A stretch of 40,007 nt of DNA from Streptomyces hokutonensis. GTDB lineage: Bacteria; Actinomycetota; Actinomycetes; Streptomycetales; Streptomycetaceae. The position numbers and the translations under genes were made by a program. The first letter of the stretch is position 1, and each line of letters begins with the position of its first letter. The notes under the pieces are model-generated. The model saw nothing but the letters and a program-made list of their open reading frames with translations. It did no database searches and was not told the DNA's origin. The stretch is taken from NCBI RefSeq assembly GCF_000376565.1, contig NZ_BARG01000003.1:1-40007 (forward strand). The letters run 5' to 3'. Of the stretch, positions 1-8,085 are shown piece by piece.

Positions 1-1
1 C

Positions 2-1654
2 GGCCAGCCCCGACGGCGCAGCAGTCAACCACCCACCGAGCCACCCCTGATCCCATCCCCCTCACAAGAAAGCCCCGCCCCAGAATCCCGCCGCTTCCTG
101 GCCAAAGCCGCCCTGATCACCGCCGTCCTCTCGATCACCGGCTCCCTCCTGGGCCTCGCCAGAGACCAGTCCCTCGCCCGCCTCTTCGGCGCCGGCAGCG
201 AGACGGACGCCTTCCTCGTCGCCTGGACCGTCCCCGAGTTCGCCGCCACCCTCCTCATCGAGGACGGCCTGGCGTTCGCTCTGATCCCGGCCTTCAGCAT
301 GGCGCTGGCCCGCAGAGCGCAAGGCGCCCCCGGCGACCCGGTCCGCACCCTGGTGAAAGCCACCCTCCCCCGCCTCACCCTGGCGTTCGTCGCGGTATCG
401 GCACTGTTCATCGCAGCGGCCCCCTACCTGGTCGAGGCCCTCGCCCCGGGCCTGCCCAACCCCGCGCTGGCGGTGAGCTGCACCCGCATCACCGCGACCT
501 GCGTCCTGAGCTTCGGCCTGGCCGGCTACTGCAGCGCGGCGCTCCGCGCCCACCGCCGTTTCGTCGCCCCGGCGGCGATCTACGTGGCGTACAACATCGG
601 CATCATCGCCGGGATGTACGCCTTCGGCGCCCACTGGGGCGTACGGTCGGCGGCGCTCGGCGTGGCCGCGGGCGGCTTCCTGATGGTGCTGACCCAACTG
701 CCCGCTCTGGTACGCCAGTTGAGAAGCCACAAGCCGACGCTCCCGGACACCGTCGCCGACGACACCACCGAGACCCCCCGTCCGATGAACTTCGCGTTGA
801 TGGCGACGGTGCTGCTCTTCGCGCTCTGCCGCCAGTCCCAGGTCCTCATCGAGCGCTTTCTCGCCTCCCACCTCCCCGCCGGCGCCATCTCGCATCTGAA
901 CTACGCGCAGAAGGTCGCCCAGATGCCGATGGTGCTGTCGCTGATGCTGTGCACGGTGACCTTCCCGGTGGTCGCGCGGGCGCTCGCCGAGGGCGACACG
1001 GAGAAGGCCCGCAACCGGGTGGAGCGGGACCTCGCGCTCGCCGCCTGCCTGGTGCTGCTGGGCGCCGCCACGGTGATCGCGTGCGCCCCGCAGATCATCG
1101 AACTCCTCTTCCAGCGGGGCGCGTTCACCGCCCACGACACCGCGGCCACGGCCGGTGTGATGCGGGTGTACGCGCTCGGTCTGCTCGGCCAGACCCTGGT
1201 GGGCGTCCTGGTCCGTTCCTACTTCTCGGCGGGCCGCCCCACCTGGTTCCCGGTCGGGGCGATGGCGGCCGGCATCGTCGTGACCTCCTGGATCGGCGCC
1301 TGGACGGTCGGCCCCTGGGGCGTCATCGGCATCGCGATCGCCAACGCCACCGGCATCACCGTCACCGCCGTACTCCTGCTGTGCGGCAGCGGCCCGCGCA
1401 GTGTCCCGATCCGCACCCGGCAGGTCCTGGTCGAGCTGAGCCGGCCGGTGCGCGCGGCGGCGGTCGCGACGGTCGCCGGGGCCTTCGCCGCCCGCGCGAT
1501 GCCCTCACCGCTGCTCGGTCTCGTCGTCGGCAGCGCGGCCGTCACCGTCGTCTTCGTCCTGCTCGGCCGGGCCCTGGGCGCCCAGGGCTTCGCACCCGCA
1601 CTGGAATCCGTCCGCTCCGTCACACGAAGGCTCATCCATGGCCGCTCCCGCTGA
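2..1654 (+). CDS. murJ: MurJ/MviN-family lipid-linked precursor flippase (5' partial)
   Basis: This is an integral membrane protein of the MOP superfamily (MurJ/Wzx type), which moves undecaprenyl-linked glycan precursors across the membrane. The frame is open to the left edge. The first methionine (299) is too late, because upstream codons read through a typical MurJ N-terminus (LLGLARDQSLARLFG, then TDAFLVAWTVPEFAATLL). The start therefore lies before base 1. About 540 residues are visible with many hydrophobic segments, close to the family length, so little is missing. The stop overlaps the downstream deacetylase start by 17 bases, which indicates an operon. Because it sits with glycosyltransferase, Wzz-like and deacetylase genes, I infer export of a dedicated surface glycan rather than, or besides, lipid II. 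The family call is firm; the substrate is not. Confidence 0.88.
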   Translation, partial: GQPRRRSSQPPTEPPLIPSPSQESPAPESRRFLAKAALITAVLSITGSLLGLARDQSLARLFGAGSETDAFLVAWTVPEFAATLLIEDGLAFALIPAFSMALARRAQGAPGDPVRTLVKATLPRLTLAFVAVSALFIAAAPYLVEALAPGLPNPALAVSCTRITATCVLSFGLAGYCSAALRAHRRFVAPAAIYVAYNIGIIAGMYAFGAHWGVRSAALGVAAGGFLMVLTQLPALVRQLRSHKPTLPDTVADDTTETPRPMNFALMATVLLFALCRQSQVLIERFLASHLPAGAISHLNYAQKVAQMPMVLSLMLCTVTFPVVARALAEGDTEKARNRVERDLALAACLVLLGAATVIACAPQIIELLFQRGAFTAHDTAATAGVMRVYALGLLGQTLVGVLVRSYFSAGRPTWFPVGAMAAGIVVTSWIGAWTVGPWGVIGIAIANATGITVTAVLLLCGSGPRSVPIRTRQVLVELSRPVRAAAVATVAGAFAARAMPSPLLGLVVGSAAVTVVFVLLGRALGAQGFAPALESVRSVTRRLIHGRSR

Positions 1655-2396
1655 TTCCCCGACCACCGGCAGTCGCGTCACGGGCCCGGTCCCGTGGGTG
1701 GCGATGTACCACTCCGTGGGCGACTGCTCCGACGACCCCTACCGCGTCACGGTCACCCCCGACCGCCTGGACCGGCAGCTGCGCTGGCTGAGCCGGCGCG
1801 GGCTGCGGGGCGTGTCCATGGCCGAGCTGCTCGCCGCCCGCGCCCGGGGCGAGGGCCACGGCCTGGTCGGGCTCACCTTCGACGACGGCTACGCCGACTT
1901 CGTCGACAACGCCCTCCCCGTGCTGGCCCGTTGGGACTGCGGCGCCACCCTCTTCGTACTGTCCGGCCGACTCGGCGGCGACAACGCCTGGGACCCGCTG
2001 GGCCCGCGCAAACCGCTCCTCACCGCGGACGGCATCCGCCGGGCCGCCGCCCAGGGCGTGGAGATCGGCTCGCACGGCCTGACCCACGTCGACCTGACCA
2101 AGGCGGACGACGCCACGCTGAAGGCCGAGGTCGCCGAAAGCCGTTCCGTACTCGCCGAGTTGACCGGCACGACCGTCGACGGCTTCTGCTACCCGTACGG
2201 CACGATCGACGCCAGAGCCGTGGCCGCCGTACAGGAAGCCGGTTACACCTACGCCTGCGCCATCGACCCCGGCGACCTCAGCGGCCGGCACGCCTTCCCC
2301 CGCGTGCACATCGGCCAGAACGACAACGCCGTCCGCCTCTTCCTCAAGTACCGGCTGCACGGACTGCGCCGCCGTCCGGTGGAGGGTCCCGCATGA
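1638..2396 (+). CDS. Polysaccharide deacetylase (NodB/CE4 family)
   Basis: This metal-dependent carbohydrate esterase is 252 residues long and removes N- or O-acetyl groups from glycans. The CE4 signatures are present in order: TFDDGYADF at about 80-88 (catalytic base D82, metal ligand D83), SHGLTH at 145-150 (metal ligands H146 and H150) and FCYPYG at 183-188. No signal peptide or membrane anchor is visible, so it probably acts in the cytoplasm on a lipid-linked or nucleotide-linked precursor before export. The ATG at 1638 lies inside the flippase 3' end. The stop overlaps the next ATG (ATGA), so translation is likely coupled to the glycosyltransferase. Family assignment is certain; the substrate is unknown. 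Confidence 0.9.
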   Translation: MAAPADSPTTGSRVTGPVPWVAMYHSVGDCSDDPYRVTVTPDRLDRQLRWLSRRGLRGVSMAELLAARARGEGHGLVGLTFDDGYADFVDNALPVLARWDCGATLFVLSGRLGGDNAWDPLGPRKPLLTADGIRRAAAQGVEIGSHGLTHVDLTKADDATLKAEVAESRSVLAELTGTTVDGFCYPYGTIDARAVAAVQEAGYTYACAIDPGDLSGRHAFPRVHIGQNDNAVRLFLKYRLHGLRRRPVEGPA

Positions 2397-3544
2397 AGGC
2401 CCTGCACATCATCACCGGGCTCGGCATCGGCGGCGCCGAGCAGCAACTCCGGCTGCTGCTGCGCCACTTGCCCGTGGACTGCGATGTCGTGACGCTCACC
2501 AACCCGGGCGCGGTCGCCGACGGTCTCACCGCCGACGGGGTGCGCGTCCACCACCTCGGCATGACCGGCAACCGCGACCTCGCCGCGCTCCCCCGCCTGG
2601 TGAAAATCATCCGCACCGGCGGCTACGACCTGGTCCACACCCACCTCTACCGCGCCTGCGTCTACGGCCGGCTCGCCGCCCGGATCGCGGGCGTGAAGGC
2701 GGTCGTCGCCACCGAACACTCCCTGGGCGACTCGCAGATGGAGGGCCGAAGCCTCAACTCCGGGGTCCGCGCCCTGTATCTCGCGAGCGAGCGTCTGGGC
2801 CGCTCGACGGTCGCCGTGTCCCCCACGGTCGCCGAACGCCTCAGGCAGTGGGGTGTGCCGGGCCCGCGCATCGAGGTCGTCCCCAACGGCATCGACCTGC
2901 CCCGCTTCCGCTTCGACCCGGTCCAGCGCCTGCGCACCCGCCAGCGCCTCGGCCTGCCGGAGGACGCGTACGTCGTCGGCGGCATCGGCCGGCTCGCGGC
3001 CGGCAAGCGCTTCGACGTCCTGATCCGCACCCTGACCCAACTCCCGTCCGACTACTGGCTGTTGCTGGTCGGCGGCGGCCCCGAGGAGAACCTCCTGCGC
3101 CGCACCGCCCACGACTGCGGAGTGGCCGACCGGGTGCTGTTCACCGGCGAACGCCCCTACGTCCCGGACGGCACCCCGGGCCCCGACCTGCCCTCCCTCA
3201 CCTCGGCGATGGACCTGCTGGCCTCGCCGTCCCCCGAGGAGGCCTTCGGCCTGGCCGTCGTAGAAGGTCTGGCTGCCGGGCTGCCTGTGCTCTACGCCTC
3301 CTGCCCCGCCGTCGAGGACCTCCCGCCGCAGGCCGCCGCCGACGCGCACCGTGTCCAGGGCGGACCGGAGGTCTTCGCCCGCGCGCTGGCGGCGGCCCGC
3401 GCGCGGGGCCCGCGCCCGCGCACCGCGCCGGACGCCGCCCACCACTACTGCATCACCCGCAGCGCCGCCCAACTCATGGACGTGTACGCGGCGGTCTCCA
3501 CCTCGTCGCCGTCCCCCGCACCCCAGGGAGCCAGTTCCTCATGA
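2393..3544 (+). CDS. Glycosyltransferase family 4 (GT-B fold)
   Basis: This is a 383-residue retaining glycosyltransferase of the GT4/WcaJ-RfaG type. The N-terminal domain opens with the typical IITGLGIGGAEQQL motif. A linker carries VVPNGIDLPRF. The C-terminal nucleotide-sugar domain has GIGRLAAGKRFDVL and the E-x7-E type motif within SPSPEEAFGLAVVEG. The start is the ATG that overlaps the deacetylase stop (ATGA), and its own stop overlaps the next ATG in the same way, so expression is tightly coupled. It presumably adds a sugar to a lipid-linked acceptor on the cytoplasmic side. Donor and acceptor cannot be read from the sequence. Confidence 0.9.
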   Translation: MKALHIITGLGIGGAEQQLRLLLRHLPVDCDVVTLTNPGAVADGLTADGVRVHHLGMTGNRDLAALPRLVKIIRTGGYDLVHTHLYRACVYGRLAARIAGVKAVVATEHSLGDSQMEGRSLNSGVRALYLASERLGRSTVAVSPTVAERLRQWGVPGPRIEVVPNGIDLPRFRFDPVQRLRTRQRLGLPEDAYVVGGIGRLAAGKRFDVLIRTLTQLPSDYWLLLVGGGPEENLLRRTAHDCGVADRVLFTGERPYVPDGTPGPDLPSLTSAMDLLASPSPEEAFGLAVVEGLAAGLPVLYASCPAVEDLPPQAAADAHRVQGGPEVFARALAAARARGPRPRTAPDAAHHYCITRSAAQLMDVYAAVSTSSPSPAPQGASSS

Positions 3545-4173
3545 CCGAGATCCGACAGCACCGTCCGCTCGCCCGCGCGAAGACCCTCCCGGCCTGGTCC
3601 CTCCTCGCGGCCGGCGCCGTGACCGGCGGACTCCTCGGCGCCGGCTACGGCCTCGCCAAGCCGCCGACGTACACGGCCACCAGCTACGTCATCGCCGTAC
3701 CGACCGACAAGGCCGACTCCTCGACCGCGCTCGGCTTCGCGCAGGCCTACGGCCGGGTCGCCACCCAGCTCGCGGTGCTAGGCGACGCGCAGGTGTGGGC
3801 AGGGGTGCCGGTGAAGACGCTCCAGTCGAGCGTGCAGACGGCGACCTCGCCGGACGCACCGATGGTCGCCGTCACGGCCACCTCCTCGCGCGCGGACCTC
3901 GCCGCCGACATGGCCAACGCCGTGTCCCGCTCGCTGACCGCGCACGCGAACGACGCCAAGGCCTCCACTCACGTCGAACTCCAGACCTTCGCCCGCGCCA
4001 TCAAGCCGGCCGGCCCCTCCTCGGCCTCGGCCGCGGTGACCGGTCTGGTCGGCGCGAGCGCGGGAGGCCTCCTCGGCGGACTGCTGCTCCTCGTCCGGCC
4101 GCGCCGCACCACCGACGAGACCGGCCGCCCGGCCTCCGTGCCCAGCCCGGCCACCGCGGCCGACGTCCTGTGA
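3541..4173 (+). CDS. Wzz/CapA-like chain-length determinant (short form)
   Basis: This 210-residue membrane protein has one hydrophobic segment near the N-terminus (about 18-40, rich in Gly/Ala/Leu) and one near the C-terminus (about 165-188). Between them is an extracytoplasmic domain starting PPTYTATSYVIAVPTD, and a short basic cytoplasmic tail follows. This two-helix layout is that of polysaccharide co-polymerases (Wzz, and the CapA/YveK half of the Gram-positive modulators). There is no tyrosine-kinase domain and no Tyr cluster in the tail, so if a BY-kinase partner exists it is encoded elsewhere. The ATG overlaps the glycosyltransferase stop, and the stop overlaps the following GTG. The role is inferred as control of glycan length or assembly. 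Confidence 0.75.
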   Translation: MTEIRQHRPLARAKTLPAWSLLAAGAVTGGLLGAGYGLAKPPTYTATSYVIAVPTDKADSSTALGFAQAYGRVATQLAVLGDAQVWAGVPVKTLQSSVQTATSPDAPMVAVTATSSRADLAADMANAVSRSLTAHANDAKASTHVELQTFARAIKPAGPSSASAAVTGLVGASAGGLLGGLLLLVRPRRTTDETGRPASVPSPATAADVL

Positions 4174-5273
4174 CACCGGTGTACTCGACCGAACTCGTCA
4201 CCGACGCCCAGGCCTTCGCCGAACTGGCCCCGGCCTGGGGCCGGTTGTACCGGAAGTGCGGCGCGGCGACCCCGTTCCAGTCCCACGCCTGGCTGCACTC
4301 CTGGTGGCTGTCGTACGGCCGAACGGGCCGACTGCGCCTGCTCGTTGTGCGCGAGGGCCGCGAACTCGTCGCCGCCGCGCCCCTGATGCTCGTCCGCCGT
4401 CCGGTCCCCTCGCTGGTCCCGCTCGGCGGCGCGATCTCCGACTACGGCGACGTCCTCCTGGACGACGACCACGGCGACCCGGCGGTCGCCGCGCTGACGG
4501 AGGGCCTCGCGTCCGCCGCCCGCACCGCGCTGATCGACTTCCGCGAGGTACGGCCCGGCGGCGCGGTCGAGCGCGTCTACGACCGCTGGCGCGGCCCGCG
4601 CCGCCGCGTCCACGACTCGCTCTGCCTGGAGCTGCCCGCCGTACCGATGGACGAGCTGGTCGCCCGTCTCCCCTCCTCCAAGGCCCAGCGCGTCCGCGCC
4701 AAACTCCGCAAGCTGACGGCATTGGGCGTCGAGCGCGCCGTCGTACAGCCGGACGGGGTGGACTCGGCACTACGGCGGCTGCTGGAGCTGCATCAACTCC
4801 AGTGGCAGGGGCGGAAGGTGACGTCCGAGCATCTGCAGACGCGGTTCTGCGAGCACCTGGTCCGCTCGGTCGGGCCGATGGTCCGCTCCGGGGACGCGGT
4901 CGTCACCGAGTTCCGGCTCGACGAGGACGTGGTCGCCGTAGATCTGACGCTGCTGTCGCGGCGGCTCGCGGGCGGGTATCTGTACGGCGCGCATCCGCGG
5001 CTGCGGGAGCGGAAGGCGGACGTGGCGGTGATGCTGCTCGACGCGTGCGCCGAGCACACCGGCACCGACGGGCCCGGCACGCTCAGTCTGCTGCGGGGCA
5101 ACGAGCCGTACAAGCACCACTGGCGGCCCGAACCGGTCGTCAACCAGCGGCTGTTGCTGGCCCGGAAGCGCACTGCCCCGCTGATGGCGGCGGTCGTCTG
5201 CGACGTCGCCGCGCGCCGGCGGGGCAAGGCGTTACTGCGGAAGTGGAGGGAGCGCGGTGGCGACGGACCGTGA
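4170..5273 (+). CDS. FemAB/BioF2-like GNAT acyltransferase with a TTA codon
   Basis: This 367-residue protein of the BioF2-like/FemAB-like acetyltransferase group (PF13480 type) is common in exopolysaccharide loci, where members acylate sugars or add amino acids. It has the usual N-terminal part (AWGRLYRKCGAATPFQSHAW), a middle region with LFEL-type variation, and a C-terminal half with GYLYGAHPRLRERKADV and SLLRGNEPYKHHW. The GTG start overlaps the upstream stop (GTGA). A TTA leucine codon lies at 5232-5234, near the C-terminus. Such codons are rare in Streptomyces and require the developmentally regulated bldA tRNA, which suggests late-stage control. It ends in a short convergent gap facing the GH26 gene. 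Confidence 0.8.
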   Translation: MTPVYSTELVTDAQAFAELAPAWGRLYRKCGAATPFQSHAWLHSWWLSYGRTGRLRLLVVREGRELVAAAPLMLVRRPVPSLVPLGGAISDYGDVLLDDDHGDPAVAALTEGLASAARTALIDFREVRPGGAVERVYDRWRGPRRRVHDSLCLELPAVPMDELVARLPSSKAQRVRAKLRKLTALGVERAVVQPDGVDSALRRLLELHQLQWQGRKVTSEHLQTRFCEHLVRSVGPMVRSGDAVVTEFRLDEDVVAVDLTLLSRRLAGGYLYGAHPRLRERKADVAVMLLDACAEHTGTDGPGTLSLLRGNEPYKHHWRPEPVVNQRLLLARKRTAPLMAAVVCDVAARRRGKALLRKWRERGGDGP

Positions 5274-5295
5274 GCGGCCCGCCGCCACCTCTGGT

Positions 5296-6624
5296 TCAGC
5301 GGTCGCGCTGCCACCAGTCGAACTTCACGCACAGCTTCCCGCCGAGCCAGTACTCGACCCAGTCGCCGAGTTCCACGGGCGAGCAGTTGGCCGGGTGCGT
5401 CGGGGTGGGCGGTGTGGTCGGCTTGGGCGGCTCCGGGGTGACCGGCGTCGTGGGTGTCGTAGGTGTGGTCGGAGTCGTGGGTGTGGTCGGGGTCGGTTCC
5501 TCCGTACGGCCGAACAGGACCGAGCGGTAGACCTTGGACGACTTCGGGTTCTGGGAGCACTGCCACACACCGTGCGGGCAGTAGTCGGTCACCGTGTTGT
5601 ACAGCGGCTTGTGCTCGTCCATCCAGGCGAGCATGCGCTTCATGTACTCCGCGTTGTCGCCATTGCGGAAGAGTCCCCATTCAGGATAGGAAATGGGCTT
5701 GCCGTGGGATTTGGCGAAGTCCACGTGTTCCTGGAGTCCGTAGGGCTCTTTCACCTGCTCGTCGAACGTCAGCCCGGACGGCTGGTCGTACGAATCCATT
5801 CCGACGATGTCGACCGTGTCGTCCCCCGGATAGCACTGCGTCCAGGGAACGGCGTCCCGGCCGCGGCTCGGAGTGAAGTCGAACCGGAATTTCTGGCCCG
5901 GCACCGAGCGCATCGTGGTGACGATCCTGTTCCAGTACTTCTTCCAGGCCTCCGGGTCCGGCCCGCAGCGAGAGGTGTACGTGGTGCCGTTCATCTCCCA
6001 GCCGAGCACGATCACCGTGTCCGGCACCTTCAGGTCGACCAGCCGCTGGGCCAGGGCCTTGAAGTGCTGATCGAACTGGCCGGCCGCGCCCAGCTGGAGC
6101 AGCCGCCGGACCTGCCAGTCGGAGACACCGTCCTCGTTGTGCTCCTGCATGGGCACGTTGAGGACGAGCATCCGGTCCGTCTTCTCCGTGCGCCAGTCCG
6201 CCCATACGTCGAGGAGGCCGGGGGCGCCCTCGATGTCGCTCCAGTGGTTGCCGGGCAGGTAGGTGTGGCCGACGCGCAGTTCGGCGCCGCCCAGCCAGCT
6301 GCTCAGCGCGGCCATCCGGGCCACACCGCGGGCACCGGAGTCGAGGAAGGCACCGAAGGCCGGAGTCTCCTTCGGCGCGGGCGTCTTCACCGGTGCGGCG
6401 ATGGCCGGGGTCGTCGGCGCGGTGACCGCGGGTGCGGTGGCCGTAGGCGTGGCGGGCACGGTGCTCGTGGGCGCGGTGGTCACGGGAGCAGGCGGATCGG
6501 TGGCCCGCGCCACCCCCGCTCCCGCCGCGAACCCGGGACCCGACGCGAAAGCCGCCGACGCGGCGACCGTGGCCGCGACGAAGGCCAGCCGGGCGGTTCG
6601 GGACCGTCGTTGCTGTGGGGCCAT
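5296..6624 (-). CDS. Secreted glycoside hydrolase family 26 (beta-mannanase-like)
   Basis: This 442-residue exported hydrolase starts at ATG 6624, which has an AGGAG ribosome site; an upstream in-frame ATG at 6684 lacks one. The signal peptide covers about residues 1-42 (RR-S-RT, then an Ala-rich core). A Pro/Thr-rich stretch (about 43-88) leads to the GH26 barrel. The likely acid/base is E210 in LGWEMNG and the nucleophile E315 in ISYPEWG. A PTT-repeat linker (about 376-396) joins a roughly 30-residue Cys-containing tail (CSPVELGDWVEYW). It lies between, and opposite to, the glycan-assembly genes and the ATP-grasp gene, so it may process the locus product rather than plant mannan. That role is inference. 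Confidence 0.82.
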   Translation of the reverse strand: MAPQQRRSRTARLAFVAATVAASAAFASGPGFAAGAGVARATDPPAPVTTAPTSTVPATPTATAPAVTAPTTPAIAAPVKTPAPKETPAFGAFLDSGARGVARMAALSSWLGGAELRVGHTYLPGNHWSDIEGAPGLLDVWADWRTEKTDRMLVLNVPMQEHNEDGVSDWQVRRLLQLGAAGQFDQHFKALAQRLVDLKVPDTVIVLGWEMNGTTYTSRCGPDPEAWKKYWNRIVTTMRSVPGQKFRFDFTPSRGRDAVPWTQCYPGDDTVDIVGMDSYDQPSGLTFDEQVKEPYGLQEHVDFAKSHGKPISYPEWGLFRNGDNAEYMKRMLAWMDEHKPLYNTVTDYCPHGVWQCSQNPKSSKVYRSVLFGRTEEPTPTTPTTPTTPTTPTTPVTPEPPKPTTPPTPTHPANCSPVELGDWVEYWLGGKLCVKFDWWQRDR

Positions 6625-6677
6625 GCCTGCTCCTCTCTCCACTCTCGTACTCCGTTCCGACTTTGCTTTTCCTTCTA

Positions 6678-6692
6678 CTGACACTCAGTCAT
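6678..6692. promoter_or_regulatory. Palindrome in the GH26/ATP-grasp divergent intergenic region
   Basis: TGAC-ACTCA-GTCA (6679-6691) is followed by an unusually AT-rich stretch (CATATGAATATGAATTACG). This sits in the only gap available for the divergent promoters of the hydrolase and the ATP-grasp gene. I see the sequence; a regulatory role is inferred. Confidence 0.3.
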
Positions 6693-6777
6693 ATGAATAT
6701 GAATTACGCCACCGCCATTACGGCTTCCGAGTTCCTCCATCGCCCGCACGGGTGAACCGAACCGAAGGAAACAGTCC

Positions 6778-8085
6778 GTGTCGCTGCTCGACATCCGTGT
6801 CCCCGCAGTCCTGTTGCGGATCGACCGGAATCCCTTTCACCACGGAACGCTGGGGGCCGTGCGTTCGCTCGGCAGGGCGGGAGTGGAGGTGCATGTGGTC
6901 GCCGATTCCTCGGCAAGTCCCGTACGCAGCTCCCGCTTTGTCTGCCAGATGCATCCCCCGCCGGCACCCGGCGCCTCCCTGGCCGAGATCGCCGTCACGC
7001 TGCGCCGGGTGGCCGCGCGGATCGCGCGTCCCGCCGTGCTGATCGCGATGGACGACGCGAGCGCGATCGCCGTCGGCCGGCTGCGCGACGAGCTCGCGCC
7101 CTCCTATCTGCTGCCGCAGCAGCCAGGCGCGCTGGCCGAACGGGTCGCCGACAAGGCGGAACTGGCCGCCGTGTGCGCGAGCGCGGACATCCCGCACCCG
7201 GTGACGCTGATCCCGGAGAGCCCCGCGCAGGCCGCGAGCGCCGCCTGGCAACTCGGGCTGCCGGTGGTCGCGAAGTGGAGCCGGCCCTGGCTGGTGCCGT
7301 GCGGGACCGGGCTGCGCTCCACGGTGGTGGTGCACAGCGCGCAGGAGGCGCGCGAGTTGTATCTGCGCGCGGAGGAGGCGGGCAGCCGGCTGCTGCTGCA
7401 GGCGTTCCTGCCGTCCGGGCCCGATCGCGACTGGTTCTTCCACGGCTACGTCGACCGCACCGGCGCCGTGCGCGGCGGCGGCCCGGGCCGCAAGCAGCGG
7501 GCCTGGCCGCGCGGGGCCGGTCTGACGGCGGTGGGCCGCTGGACGCCCAACCCGCAGGTGCAGGCGCTCGCCGAACGCCTCACCGCCGAGCTCGGCTACC
7601 GCGGCATCTTCGACCTGGACTTCCGCCGCTGCGGCACGACCGGGAGCTACCACCTGCTCGACTTCAATCCGCGGCCCGGCGCGCAGTTCCGGCTCTTCAC
7701 CGACAGCGCGGGCCTCGACGTCGTCCGCGCGCAGCACCTGGACCTGACCCACCGTCCGCTGCCGGACGGGGCACCCCGGCCCGGACGCTCGTTCGTGGTG
7801 GAGAACTACGCGCCGCTCAGCGCGCTGCGCCCGGCCCCCGCCGGACGCGAGCTGGCCTGGTACGCGCCGGACGACCGGGCACCGGGCCGGGCGATGTGGG
7901 GCCTGTGGGCCGGACATGTGCTGCGCAAGCTGCGGGGGCGGCTGGGCGGCGGGCCGGTGCCGGCCCGCACGGCGGCGCGGGTGGTCCGGCAGTCGGGCGC
8001 GAGCCCGCTCGACGAGCCTGCCGAACAGGCCGAGTTGACCAAGTTGACCGAGTTGTCCGACGACGAGAAAGCGAGCAGTTGCTGA
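6778..8085 (+). CDS. ATP-grasp carboxylate-amine ligase-like protein
   Basis: This 435-residue ATP-grasp protein of the carboxylate-amine/thiol ligase type activates a carboxylate as an acyl phosphate for attack by an amine. It starts at GTG 6778 with GAAGGAA upstream. A pre-ATP-grasp domain (RVPAVLLRIDRNPFHHGTLG) precedes the grasp fold, whose Mg/ATP ligands are visible in IFDLDF and LLDFNPRPGAQFR (about residues 280-305). The C-terminus is an acidic, low-complexity tail. Its stop shares a base with the next start (TGATG), so it is coupled to the FAD oxidoreductase. Neighbouring transferase and flippase genes suggest it adds an amino acid or other amine to a glycan or lipid head group. The exact reaction is unknown. 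Confidence 0.78.
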   Translation: MSLLDIRVPAVLLRIDRNPFHHGTLGAVRSLGRAGVEVHVVADSSASPVRSSRFVCQMHPPPAPGASLAEIAVTLRRVAARIARPAVLIAMDDASAIAVGRLRDELAPSYLLPQQPGALAERVADKAELAAVCASADIPHPVTLIPESPAQAASAAWQLGLPVVAKWSRPWLVPCGTGLRSTVVVHSAQEARELYLRAEEAGSRLLLQAFLPSGPDRDWFFHGYVDRTGAVRGGGPGRKQRAWPRGAGLTAVGRWTPNPQVQALAERLTAELGYRGIFDLDFRRCGTTGSYHLLDFNPRPGAQFRLFTDSAGLDVVRAQHLDLTHRPLPDGAPRPGRSFVVENYAPLSALRPAPAGRELAWYAPDDRAPGRAMWGLWAGHVLRKLRGRLGGGPVPARTAARVVRQSGASPLDEPAEQAELTKLTELSDDEKASSC

